From the NCBI GenBank assembly GCA_002154585.1, contig MUNG01000019.1:1-33180 (forward strand): a stretch of DNA of 33,180 nt. Direction: 5' to 3'. The first letter of the stretch is position 1; each line of letters opens with the position of its first letter. The notes beneath the pieces are model-generated. The model saw only the letters and a program-made list of their open reading frames with translations. It was not told the origin of the DNA and ran no database searches. Positions 9,098 through 16,236 of the stretch are shown here, one piece after another. Position numbers and translations under genes: made by a program. Source of the DNA: Streptomyces pseudogriseolus. GTDB lineage: Bacteria > Actinomycetota > Actinomycetes > Streptomycetales > Streptomycetaceae.

Positions 9098-9247
9098 GCG
9101 GGGCTCCGCGCTCGCTTGCGAGGAGGCGTGAGCGCGCGTCTTGCCCTTGCCCCGGGGAGGGGCGACCGCACGCCTTGTCGCCGCCCGCGACGGGGCGCGA
9201 CCACGTGTCCTGCCCCCGTCCGCGACGAGGTGTGACCGCGAGCCCCC
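9084..9247. repeat. five-unit degenerate tandem repeat, 34-35 bp period
   Basis: The 14-bp core GCGACGAGGTGTGA recurs at 9084-9097, 9118-9131 (2 mismatches), 9152-9165 (5 mismatches), 9187-9200 (few mismatches) and 9222-9235 (exact). Spacings are 34, 34, 35 and 35 bp. The parts between cores also resemble each other (CGTCTTGCC, CGCCTTGTC, TGTCCTGCC). The first unit is the last codons and stop of the hydrolase gene, so the array looks like stepwise duplication of that 3' end followed by drift. It fills the gap before the PIG-L gene. Confidence 0.75.
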
Positions 9248-9269
9248 GTGCACTGTCGGTGGCGGGGGC

Positions 9270-9275
9270 TAGTCT
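9270..9275 (+). promoter_or_regulatory. -10 of a probable leaderless promoter for the PIG-L gene
   Basis: TAGTCT (TANNNT type) is followed by 7 nt and then the ATG at 9283, so transcription would start at or next to the A of the start codon. No convincing -35 is visible. There is a GCGAGG just before the ATG that could also serve as a weak ribosome site. Confidence 0.45.
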
Positions 9276-9282
9276 GCGAGGC

Positions 9283-10026
9283 ATGACCGAGCCGACGATC
9301 AGTCAACTCCAGCCCATGCCCGACGACTGGCAGCGCGCGCTGGCCGTGGTCGCCCACCCGGACGACCTGGAGTACGGCTGCGCGGCGGCGATCGCCGCCT
9401 GGACCGACGCCGGCCGCGAGGTGTCCTACGTGCTGGCGACCCGCGGCGAGGCGGGCATCGACACCCTGGACCCGGCCCGGTGCGGGCCGCTGCGCGAGCG
9501 CGAGCAGCGGGCGAGCGCGGCCGTGGTGGGCGTGTCCGAGGTCGCCTTCCTGGACCACGCGGACGGCGTGATCGAGTACGGTCCCGCCCTGCGCCGGGAC
9601 ATCGCGGCGGCGATCCGGCGCCATCGGCCCGAGCTGGTGATCACGCTGAACCACCGGGACACCTGGGGCGGCACCGCCTGGAACACGCCGGACCATGTCG
9701 CCGTCGGCCGCGCCACGCTCGACGCGGCCGGCGACGCGGGCAACCGCTGGATCTTCCCGGAGCTCACCGAGCAGGGGCTTCAGCCCTGGGACGGGGTGCG
9801 CTGGGTGGCGGTCGCCGGCTCCGCCTCGCCCACCCACGCGGTGGACGCGACCCCGGGCCTGGAGCGGGCGGTGCGCTCCCTGCTGGAACACCGCACCTAC
9901 ATCGAGGCGCTCACCGACGAGGACCCGGAGACATACGCGCGCACGCTGCTGACCGGCTTCGCGGAGGAGACGGGGAAGCGGTTCGGGAACCGTCCGGCGG
10001 TCGCCTTCGAGGTGTTCCCGAGGTGA
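9283..10026 (+). CDS. PIG-L (LmbE-like) family deacetylase
   Basis: 247-residue zinc-dependent N-deacetylase of the PIG-L/LmbE fold, the family of MshB (mycothiol) and BshB. The metal motif AHPDD (His25, Asp27, Asp28) is near the N-terminus and a third ligand is probably His138 in TPDHVAVG. ATRGEAG is also typical. I chose the ATG at 9283 because homologues start close to this motif and the upstream extension encodes the tandem repeat. The stop overlaps the sigma factor start as GTGA at 10023-10026. The substrate is unknown: an N-acetyl sugar or amide is likely. It is not obviously MshB, which normally stands elsewhere. Confidence 0.85.
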   Translation: MTEPTISQLQPMPDDWQRALAVVAHPDDLEYGCAAAIAAWTDAGREVSYVLATRGEAGIDTLDPARCGPLREREQRASAAVVGVSEVAFLDHADGVIEYGPALRRDIAAAIRRHRPELVITLNHRDTWGGTAWNTPDHVAVGRATLDAAGDAGNRWIFPELTEQGLQPWDGVRWVAVAGSASPTHAVDATPGLERAVRSLLEHRTYIEALTDEDPETYARTLLTGFAEETGKRFGNRPAVAFEVFPR

Positions 10027-10952
10027 GCGCGGTGGGGGAGACGGGGGAGGACAAGGAGGACCTGGCGCGGAGCTTCGAGGAGCACCGCGCCCACCTCAAG
10101 GCGGTCGCCTACCGCATGCTCGGCTCGCTCGCCGAGGCGGAGGACGCCGTGCAGGAGGCCTGGCTGCGGCTGGGCCGGGTGGACCCGGCCGAGATCGGCA
10201 ACCTCGGCGGCTGGCTCACCACCGTGACCGGCAGGATCTGCCTGGACCTGCTGCGCTCGCGCGCCGCCCGCCGGGAGCAGCCGATGGACGACACGTTCGT
10301 CCCGGACCCAGTGATCCGGCCGCTGTCGCGGGTCGACCCGGAGCAGGAGGCGCTGGAGGCCGACTCGGTGGGCATCGCGCTGCTGGTCGTCATGGAGGCG
10401 CTCGACCCGGACGAGCGGCTGGCGTTCGTGCTGCACGACATGTTCGCCGTGCCGTTCGACGACATCGCCCCGGTGGTCGAGCGCACCCCGGCCGCGACAC
10501 GGCAGCTCGCCAGCCGGGCGCGCCGCCGCGTCCGCGACTCCGCGCCGCCGGCCGCCCCCGACGCGGCGCAGCAGCGGCAGGCCCTCGACGCGTTCCGCGC
10601 GTCCGCGCGCACCGGCGACTTCGAGGCGCTGCTCGCCGTACTCCACCCGGACGTGGTGCTGCGCGCGGACGCGGGCGCGCTGCTGGAGGGAGTGGCGGGC
10701 TCCAAGCGCCTCCAGGGCGCGCAGCGTGTCGCCGAGTCGGCGATGCTGTTCGCCCGCTACAACGCCACCGCCCGCATGGTCCTGGTCAACGGCGCCCCGG
10801 GCCTGGTCAGCGTCGTCGACGACCGCGTCGGCTCGGTCCTGTCGGTCACGGTCCACGAGGGCCGCATCACGGCCCTCTACATCCTGGCGGACCCGGAGCG
10901 CTTGGAGGGCGTGGCGCTGCCGCCGGAGGGGGAGGGAGCGGGGGAGGACTGA
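10023..10952 (+). CDS. ECF sigma factor with SnoaL-like C-terminal domain (SigJ/ECF41-like)
   Basis: RNA polymerase sigma factor, 309 aa. Region 2 spans about residues 17-85 (HLKAVAYRMLGSLAEAEDAVQEAWLR, broken here only as description, begins near 23), region 4 about 125-175 with the DNA-binding stretch PAATRQLASRARRRV, and a SnoaL_2/NTF2-like tail runs from about 185 to 305. Such tails modulate the sigma factor in cis in the ECF41 group, which has no classical anti-sigma. The ECF41 linker signature WLPEP reads TFVPDP here, and the tail signature DGGG reads DAGA, so it is a divergent member. The GTG at 10023 overlaps the PIG-L stop (GTGA), implying coupled translation; a GTG at 10032 is an alternative. 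Confidence 0.83.
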   Translation: MSAVGETGEDKEDLARSFEEHRAHLKAVAYRMLGSLAEAEDAVQEAWLRLGRVDPAEIGNLGGWLTTVTGRICLDLLRSRAARREQPMDDTFVPDPVIRPLSRVDPEQEALEADSVGIALLVVMEALDPDERLAFVLHDMFAVPFDDIAPVVERTPAATRQLASRARRRVRDSAPPAAPDAAQQRQALDAFRASARTGDFEALLAVLHPDVVLRADAGALLEGVAGSKRLQGAQRVAESAMLFARYNATARMVLVNGAPGLVSVVDDRVGSVLSVTVHEGRITALYILADPERLEGVALPPEGEGAGED

Positions 10953-11011
10953 GGGGCGCCCACGGACCGTCGGTGCCCCGATGTCAGTGCCGGCTGGCAT
11001 GCTCGGCCGCC

Positions 11012-11548
11012 ATGAAGAGACAGCAGTTCTGGCACCTCATCGAGACGGCCCGCGCGCAGGCGCCGAACCCGGACGACGCCGACGACGTCGCCCGCAGGGC
11101 GACCTCGCAGCTGGCCACGCGCCCGGCCGGGGAGATCGTCGCCGCTCAGCAGGCGCTGTGGGATCTGATGGCGGACTCCTACACGAGCCCCCTGTGGGCC
11201 GCCGCGTACCTGATCAACGGGGGATGCTCCGACGACGGCTTCGACTACTTCCGCGGCTGGTTGATCGCGCAGGGACGCGAAGTGTTCGAGCGCGTGGTCG
11301 CCGACCCCGATGCCCTGGCGGAGCTGCCCGTGGTGCGAACGGCGGCGGCCGGCGGACTCGATCTCGAGTGCGAGGGAACGCTGGGCATCGTCTGGAACGC
11401 ACACATCAAGGCGACCGGCCGGGAACTGCCGGCCGGCGCGTTCAGCATCCGATACCCGAGGCTGGACCCCAGATGGAACTTCGACTTCGACGACCACGGC
11501 GAAATGACGTACCGGCTGCCCCACTTGGCAGCTCTTCACCTGATGTAG
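11012..11548 (+). CDS. DUF4240 domain protein
   Basis: 178-residue protein of the DUF4240 family, recognised by the opening QQFWHLIETAR, the central YLINGGCSDDGFDYFRGWLI and the following QGREVFERVVADPDAL. No biochemical role is established for this family; members are soluble and often sit singly. I chose the ATG at 11012 because family members begin just before the (D/Q)FW motif; a GTG at 10973 would add 13 residues and neither start has a good ribosome site. It stands alone between the sigma factor and the decayed MerR gene. Confidence 0.75.
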   Translation: MKRQQFWHLIETARAQAPNPDDADDVARRATSQLATRPAGEIVAAQQALWDLMADSYTSPLWAAAYLINGGCSDDGFDYFRGWLIAQGREVFERVVADPDALAELPVVRTAAAGGLDLECEGTLGIVWNAHIKATGRELPAGAFSIRYPRLDPRWNFDFDDHGEMTYRLPHLAALHLM

Positions 11549-11567
11549 GACAGGCGGCCGAGTGGGC

Positions 11568-11588
11568 TTGAGTCTCCCGTAGGGGGAG
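11568..11588 (+). promoter_or_regulatory. relic MerR-type promoter/operator
   Basis: TTGAGT (11568-11573) is followed by the dyad CTCCC (11574-11578) and GGGAG (11584-11588) with a 5-bp spacer. MerR regulators commonly bind such a dyad inside a long promoter spacer and control their own gene. It stands directly before the MerR fragment at 11605. No clear -10 was found. Confidence 0.35.
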
Positions 11589-11604
11589 GCACGAAGGTGC
11601 AGGC

Positions 11605-11805
11605 ATGGACGGCGACACGCTCTTCACGATCGGAGGCCTGGCCCGGCGGACCGGGCTGACGGTCAAGACCATCCGGTTCTGCGTGACGTACCAGCCCGCC
11701 GGGCACTTCTGGGCCCTTCAATGGGCCGAGACCGGGCTCTACCTCGGCCTCACCCTGCTCCTGGCCGGGTTCTGCGCCTGGTGGATCCGCCGCCGGGTGA
11801 CCTGA
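11605..11805 (+). pseudogene. MerR N-terminus fused to the tail of a membrane protein (deletion scar)
   Basis: The 66-residue frame joins two unrelated pieces. Residues 1-25 (GDTLFTIGGLARRTGLTVKT then IRF) are the start of a MerR helix-turn-helix, which would normally continue Y-S-D-x-G. From residue 26 (about nt 11680) the sequence switches to YQPAGHFWALQWAETGLYLG, one transmembrane helix and WWIRRR, which looks like the C-terminal end of an ABC-2-type or similar membrane protein. The remainder of both parents is absent. This is best read as an in-frame deletion scar; a functional chimera is unlikely because the DNA-binding winged helix is cut. The parent identities are by pattern recognition only. 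Confidence 0.6.
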
Positions 11806-12024
11806 CAGACGCAAGCCCGGAGCAGCCGTGGGGGGCGGCCGACATCCGGCAGTCCCACACGGACTTCACGAAGGCGCGGACTCACCTCGACTCCGCCGGC
11901 CCCCTGGCCCGAGGCGTACACCGAGGAGCAGCCCTCGGTCCTTCCACCGGCCTTCACTAAGATCATCAGGGGCGTGCCTTCCCGAGCGGCGGTGCGACGG
12001 CGGCCTGTTCGGCGGGAGGGTGTT
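11806..12024. other. gene-free, apparently degraded stretch
   Basis: No convincing coding frame. One frame reads EAYTEEQPSVLPPAFTKIIR (11904-11970 region), which looks protein-like but belongs to no family I recognise and may be another gene relic. TAAGAT at 11958-11963 could be a -10 for the VanZ-like remnant, without a clear -35. Confidence 0.35.
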
Positions 12025-12361
12025 GTGGTTCATGCCGTTTTCCAGGGCCATGCGGTGTTTCTGGCCCTGGCTGTGACGGTCACGCTCCTTGCCGGTGCGG
12101 CTGCCTACTTCGCGGTGGCCCGGCGGGCCGGCCGTGCTCGCGGTGTCTTCTGCGGGCTCTGGGCGTCCTCCGTGGTGGGGCCCCTGACTCTCACCACCTG
12201 GTCCGGCAGCGGCGTGTTGACGGGTGAGTGCGCGATCAACCCGAGTGTCCTCCAGGCGTTCGCCGGCGTTCAGGGCCAACTCAATGTGCTGCTTTTCGTG
12301 CCCTTCGGGGTGTGCGCCGTCCTGACAACCGGAAGACCTTTCGCCTCCTTGGCCGCCGGCG
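12025..12361 (+). pseudogene. VanZ-like membrane protein, 5' fragment
   Basis: A GTG at 12025 behind GGGAGGG (12014-12020) opens VVHAVFQGHAVFLALAVTVT, followed by three to four hydrophobic helices and FVPFGVCAVL, the pattern of the first half of a VanZ-family protein. The reading sense is lost at about 12361, just after PFASLAAGVV. The VanZ hallmark that should follow, a helix with E..Q then D.DD..N..G, is missing; compare the intact VanZ protein at 28025, which has VEVAQ and DIDDVILNTAGALLG. The frame continues as nonsense to 12543. The sequence resumes in another frame at 12362. Interpreted as an internal deletion of several tens of codons that also shifts the frame. GC3 is lower than in neighbours, fitting decay or transfer. 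Confidence 0.6.
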
Positions 12362-13216
12362 TTGTCGGTGACGCAACGGGCCCTGGCCGGCGGGGCGGTT
12401 GTTGCCGCTCTGGTCGTCTCGGCCTGGCTGACGGTTGTTCACCCGGTGCGTACCGTACTGCCCACTCCGGTCCCGGCAGCCGACGCCGGCCAGGTCCAAG
12501 CGCTCAACGCCGCTCTCGACGAGGCGTTTCCCGGAGCGTATGAAGTCGAGGCCGCCGAGTATCTCGACGACGTCGACGGTGAGGGGATGGTCACCGCCCT
12601 CCTGCCAGGCGGGTTCGCCGAGATCACCTGGTCCGACCGTGAGCAGTTCACCGTGCAGTTCACTCCGACCCGCCACGGGGAGGGCGTCCACGCGTACGAG
12701 ATCCCTGACGTGAGTCGTCCTTCCCGTACCGCGCGGGAAGCGAAGCTCGTCGCCACTCGTTACGCGGCTCGGTACGCTCCCTGGGCCCTGCGTGCTTCCC
12801 AGGTGACCGTAAGGGCCGTGGACGACCCGTCAGGTGCCGGCTGGGTCGTGGAGTGGCGTCGGTGGCGCGGGGAGGTGTTGATGCCCATGCGTCTCGACAT
12901 CGGCGTCGAGCCTTCGGGGCGACTGACCGATCTCAGGGTGAGGCGCGTCGATGACCCTGCACTTCCGCAGGCGCATGTCGGCGAGGCCCAGGCGTGGGAG
13001 ACGTTCGCGAGACATTTCCGGATCAGCGTGGCCGTTGAAGAGCGGGAGCAGGCGGTTCTCCAGGCCGAGCGTCGTGGCGGCCACTGGCGCATCCACTGGC
13101 GTCTCTCCGCCCGGGAAGGAGGCATGCGGCATTCCGCCGTCGTGGATGCCACCGATGGAAGCATCCACAGTGCCAATTCTGAGTCCGTCCCTCAGACGAC
13201 GGGACCACGCGGCTGA
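12362..13216 (+). pseudogene. 3' part of the broken VanZ-like gene (TM anchor plus extracellular domain)
   Basis: The frame reads TQRALAGGAVVAALVVSAWL, one membrane helix, then about 245 residues predicted outside the membrane (ALNAALDEAFPGAYEVEAAE; EITWSDREQFTVQFTP; later GGHWRIHWRLSAREG and VVDATDGSIHSANS, reminiscent of PepSY-like repeats). I believe longer Streptomyces VanZ-type proteins carry this tail, so I treat it as the displaced second half of the gene at 12025. It could instead be translated on its own from the TTG at 12362 or GTG at 12368, giving a membrane-anchored protein of 284 aa; no ribosome site supports that. Its end overlaps the convergent P450 gene by 25 bp. Confidence 0.5.
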
Positions 13217-14697
13217 CCGCTGTCCGTCCGTTGGGCCGGGATGTCCGTCCGCCCCGCGTTCCGCCGTTCCGGACGCAGTCGCAGCCCTTCCGGCATCAGC
13301 GTCAGCCGTTCCGTCACGCGGAGGCGGTATGCCGGGTCAGGGTGCAGGTCGTAGCGGCGCAGGAGGAGGCCCAGGATCAGCGTCGCCTCGTGCAGGGCGA
13401 ACTGGCGGCCGATGCAGGCGCGGGCGCCCGTGCCGAACGGCTTGTAGGTGTGGGGCGGGCGGGCGCGTACCGCCCGGGGTTCGAAGCGGTCCGGGTCGAA
13501 GCGGTCGGCGTCCGCGCCCCACACCTCGGGGTCCCGGTGGAGCATCGGGGTCAGCACCAGCGTCCACGCGCCGCGCCGCATCGGATGCTCGTCCGCCAGC
13601 ACCGTGTCCTCCGTCGCCTCCCGCGAGTACGCCGGTGCCGTCGGCCACAGGCGCAGCGCCTCGTCGAGGACGCGGCGGACGTAGCGGAGGCGGGCGACCT
13701 GGTCGTAGGCCGGCGTGTCCGTGGCGCCCCAGACGCGGTCCACCTCGGCGCGGGCGCGGTCCGCCACGTCCGGGTGGAGGGAGAGGTGGTGCAGGGCGAA
13801 GGACAGCGCGCCCGACGTGGTCTCGTGGCCGGCGACCAGGAAGGTGATCACCTGACGCCGCACGTTCTCCGGTGACAGCCGCTCCCCGGTGGCCGGGTGG
13901 GCGGTCTCCAGCATCCGGTCCAGCAGGTCGCCGTCCGCGTGCCCGTCCGCGCGCCGGCGGCGGACCACCTCGTCGACGATGTGACCGAGCCGCGCGATGT
14001 CCCGCTCGTTGCGCCGGTTCGACCGGCGCAGCAGCAGCGGGGCCAGCGGCGGCGGCACGTTGTTCAGCCGCTGCGCGTGACTGAGCGCGCCGATCATAGC
14101 GGTGACGAAGGGGTGCGGCCGGGACCGTTCGAAGGGGCCGAAGTCGTGCCCGAAACCGGTGCGCGCGATCGTCTCCAGCGTCAGCTTGGTCATGTCGCCG
14201 GGCACGTCCACCCAGCGCCCGTCCGCCGCCGCGCGGTCCCAGTGCTCGGCCAGACGCGCGGCCACCGACAGCATCATCGGGTGGTAGCCGGACATCGCCT
14301 CACGGCTGAACCCGGGCGCCAGCACGTCGTGCGCCAGCTGCCAGTTGGGCTCGTGGTTGTACGCGGTGAACAGCCCGTCACCCGCGAGCGGACGGAGGTT
14401 GGCCACGCCCAGCCCCACGTGCTTGGCGAACCGCGACTCGTCGGCCAGGTCGGCCGCCAGCCGGGCGCCCCACGTGAACACGAACTCGTTGCCGAAGACC
14501 TTGCGCCGGAAGATCGGCCCGAGCCGCCGGGCGATCCGCACCGAGTCCTGCACGGGCGTGCGTCTGCTCGACCCCACCAGGTCGCCGAGCAGCGGCAGCC
14601 GGTACGGCGGGTGCGGTATGCGGTGCAGGGCGGGCCAGCCCGGTTCCGCGCTGCGGAACCCCTTCGGCACGGCGGTCCGTGCCGTCGTCTCCGCCAT
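13192..14697 (-). CDS. cytochrome P450, CYP102 (BM3)-like haem domain without reductase
   Basis: 501-residue soluble P450. The oxygen-activation motif AGHETT is at 289-294, the ExxR motif at 346-349 (EALR), and the haem-binding loop FGTGARACIG places the Cys ligand at 428. Segments such as LRLWPTAPAYSREATEDTVL and RQFALHEATLILG closely match P450 BM3 from Bacillus, so long-chain fatty-acid hydroxylation is a reasonable guess. BM3 is about 1050 aa with a fused FAD/FMN reductase; here the protein stops after the haem domain, so a separate electron donor is needed and none is encoded nearby. The ATG at 14697 has AAGGAGA 7 nt upstream. Divergent from a TetR regulator with a shared palindrome. S. 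coelicolor CYP102B1 is, as I recall, similar. Confidence 0.9.
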   Translation of the reverse strand: MAETTARTAVPKGFRSAEPGWPALHRIPHPPYRLPLLGDLVGSSRRTPVQDSVRIARRLGPIFRRKVFGNEFVFTWGARLAADLADESRFAKHVGLGVANLRPLAGDGLFTAYNHEPNWQLAHDVLAPGFSREAMSGYHPMMLSVAARLAEHWDRAAADGRWVDVPGDMTKLTLETIARTGFGHDFGPFERSRPHPFVTAMIGALSHAQRLNNVPPPLAPLLLRRSNRRNERDIARLGHIVDEVVRRRRADGHADGDLLDRMLETAHPATGERLSPENVRRQVITFLVAGHETTSGALSFALHHLSLHPDVADRARAEVDRVWGATDTPAYDQVARLRYVRRVLDEALRLWPTAPAYSREATEDTVLADEHPMRRGAWTLVLTPMLHRDPEVWGADADRFDPDRFEPRAVRARPPHTYKPFGTGARACIGRQFALHEATLILGLLLRRYDLHPDPAYRLRVTERLTLMPEGLRLRPERRNAGRTDIPAQRTDSGQPRGPVV

Positions 14698-14765
14698 GAC
14701 ACGGTCTCCTTCGGTCCGGCGAGCGAGTGGCGACGTGTTGCACATGAGTTCAATAACGCGGATCC

Positions 14766-14795
14766 AGTCTGGTCCGGCCGCCGGACCGGCGTCAA
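14766..14795 (-). promoter_or_regulatory. P450 gene promoter
   Basis: Read on the minus strand: -35 TTGACG (14795-14790), 18-bp spacer, CAGACT (14771-14766) as an imperfect -10. The spacer contains the palindrome at 14771-14787. Confidence 0.5.
14771..14787. promoter_or_regulatory. candidate TetR operator between P450 and tetR-type gene
   Basis: Perfect inverted repeat GGTCCGG-CCG-CCGGACC. It fills the spacer of the P450 promoter and lies over the -35 area of the opposite promoter (-10 at 14797). Binding would therefore be expected to silence both genes. That the divergent TetR protein binds it is inferred from position. Confidence 0.5.
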
Positions 14796-14796
14796 C

Positions 14797-14802
14797 TACA
14801 GT
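14797..14802 (+). promoter_or_regulatory. -10 of a probable leaderless promoter for the TetR gene
   Basis: TACAGT is followed by 6 nt and the ATG at 14809; no ribosome site is present, so a leaderless transcript is likely. The palindrome at 14771-14787 covers the region where the -35 would be. Confidence 0.45.
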
Positions 14803-14808
14803 GCGGGC

Positions 14809-15417
14809 ATGGCCGTGGACCAGGGCGGGCGCGCGCGCCGCCGGCTCAGCACCGAGGAGCGCCGGGAGCAACTGCTCGCGGTGGGTGCGCGGTTGTTCTC
14901 CGAGAGCCCGTACGACGAGGTGTGGGTCGAACAGGTCGCCGAGATCGCCGGGGTGTCGCGCGGACTGCTGTACCACTACTTCCCGAACAAACGGGACTTC
15001 TTCGCGGCCGTGGTGGAGCGCGAGAGCGAGCGGATGCTCCGTATGACGGCCCCCGTGCCGGGCGTCCCGGTGCGCGAGCAGCTCACCGCCGGGCTCGACG
15101 CGTATCTGGAGTACGTCGAGGCGCACGCGCACGGCTACCGGGCCTTCCACCGCGCCGACGCGGCGGGGGACCAGGCGGTCCGGCGGGTCTACCGGCGGGC
15201 GCTGGCCGCGCAGGAGCGGCAGATCCTCGACGCGCTCGCCGCCGACCCCGAGTTCGGTCCGGTGCTGGAGTCCCGGCCGGACACCCGGCTCGCCGTACGC
15301 GGCTGGCTGGCGTTCACCACGGCCGTCTGTCTGGAGTGGCTGCGCGGGGCGCACGTGGAGCGTGACCAGGTGCGCGATCTGTGTGCCCGCGCCCTGCTGG
15401 GCGTCCTCGCGCCCTGA
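14809..15417 (+). CDS. TetR-family regulator (likely controls the divergent P450)
   Basis: 202-residue TetR protein. The N-terminal DNA-binding domain (about residues 15-65) contains VEQVAEIAGVSRGLLYHYFP and NKRDFF, the canonical helix-turn-helix; the rest is the helical ligand-binding and dimerisation domain. The ATG at 14809 is chosen because the helix-turn-helix spacing fits and TACAGT lies just upstream. Bacillus CYP102 genes are controlled by the TetR-type repressor Bm3R1, which responds to fatty acids and barbiturates; a comparable role here is plausible but not shown. It probably represses both itself and the P450 through the shared palindrome. Confidence 0.85.
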   Translation: MAVDQGGRARRRLSTEERREQLLAVGARLFSESPYDEVWVEQVAEIAGVSRGLLYHYFPNKRDFFAAVVERESERMLRMTAPVPGVPVREQLTAGLDAYLEYVEAHAHGYRAFHRADAAGDQAVRRVYRRALAAQERQILDALAADPEFGPVLESRPDTRLAVRGWLAFTTAVCLEWLRGAHVERDQVRDLCARALLGVLAP

Positions 15418-15446
15418 CCGGCACCCAAGAGATCCGCCTCGGCCGG

Positions 15447-15475
15447 TTGGCGCGCGCCCCGATCTTCGATAGCTT
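15447..15475 (+). promoter_or_regulatory. promoter of the DUF2470 gene
   Basis: -35 TTGGCG (15447-15452), 17-bp spacer, -10 TAGCTT (15470-15475). The iron box at 15474-15492 overlaps the -10 and the start point. Confidence 0.6.
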
Positions 15476-15492
15476 AGGCAAGGCTTACCTAA
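15474..15492. promoter_or_regulatory. iron box (DmdR1/IdeR-type operator)
   Basis: TTAGGCAAGGCTTACCTAA matches the actinobacterial iron box TTAGGTTAGGCTAACCTAA at 16 of 19 positions. It overlaps the -10, the standard position for iron-dependent repression. The gene behind it should be induced when iron is scarce. Confidence 0.8.
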
Positions 15493-15504
15493 GAGGAGGT
15501 TGGG

Positions 15505-16236
15505 ATGGGTGACCACACGCACGGCTGGGCCGCCGCGCCGGGTGCGGCCGAGCGGGCCCGCTCGGTGCTCGCCGCCGCCTGGTCCTGCACGGTGACCGCG
15601 GAGGGCACCCGCGAGGAGCTGGTCGGCGCGCACACCGTCACGGACGACGGGCGGATCCTGCTGGACGTGCCCGAGGACGGCGCCCTGCACGCCGCCGCGT
15701 TCTGCGCGCCCCGCGGAGAGCCGTCCGCCGTGCTGGAGTTCGCCGACGTCGCGCCCGTCCCCGTGCGCGAACGCGTCCGTGCCCGGGTGTGGCTCGCCGG
15801 ATGGTTCTCCACCGAGGACGGTCGGCTCGCCCTGCGGCCCACCCGGGTGGTCCTCCGCCGGCCCTCCGGCGCGCTGCTGCTCGGCCCCGACGACTTCGCC
15901 GCCGCCGCGCCCGACCCGCTGGCCGGCGCCGAGGCGCGGCTGCTGACCCACCTCGCGGACTGCCACGCCGACGCCGTGGACCGGCTCACCCGCCTGGTGG
16001 ACCCGGCCAGCCTCCAGGGCGCGGTCCGGGTACGGCCGCTCGCCGTGGACCGGCACGGACTGACCCTGCGCATCGAACGCGCCCGCACCGACGGCGACGT
16101 ACGGCTGCCGTTCCACGCGCCCGCCGACGACGTCGCGCAGCTCACCGAGCGCATGCACGTCCTGCTCTCCCAGGCGGCGAGCGCCGCCACCTGCCCCCGG
16201 CCGCTACAGCGGCAGCGCGCAGACGGCGACGGGTGA
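15505..16236 (+). CDS. DUF2470 domain protein, iron-regulated (haem/iron-utilisation type)
   Basis: 243-residue soluble protein. The N-terminal half resembles the split-barrel part of HugZ/haem-degrading-type proteins in being a small beta-rich region (AHTVTDDGRILLDVPEDGAL). The C-terminal part, from about residue 148, is a DUF2470 domain: LLTHLADCHADAVDRLTRLV and GLTLRIERARTDGDVRLPFH. DUF2470 proteins are linked to iron and haem handling. GAGGAGG at 15493-15499 sets the ATG. The iron box over its promoter independently supports a role in iron starvation. The exact reaction is unknown and I see no clear flavin- or haem-binding residue. Its end overlaps the convergent lactonase gene by 33 bp. 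Confidence 0.8.
   Translation: MGDHTHGWAAAPGAAERARSVLAAAWSCTVTAEGTREELVGAHTVTDDGRILLDVPEDGALHAAAFCAPRGEPSAVLEFADVAPVPVRERVRARVWLAGWFSTEDGRLALRPTRVVLRRPSGALLLGPDDFAAAAPDPLAGAEARLLTHLADCHADAVDRLTRLVDPASLQGAVRVRPLAVDRHGLTLRIERARTDGDVRLPFHAPADDVAQLTERMHVLLSQAASAATCPRPLQRQRADGDG

Noticed and set aside
14698..16158. N-terminal extension of the P450 frame to 988 codons on the minus strand
   Set aside because: The extra 487 residues are the shadow of the TetR and DUF2470 genes. The ATG at 14697 has a proper ribosome site and fits the family start.
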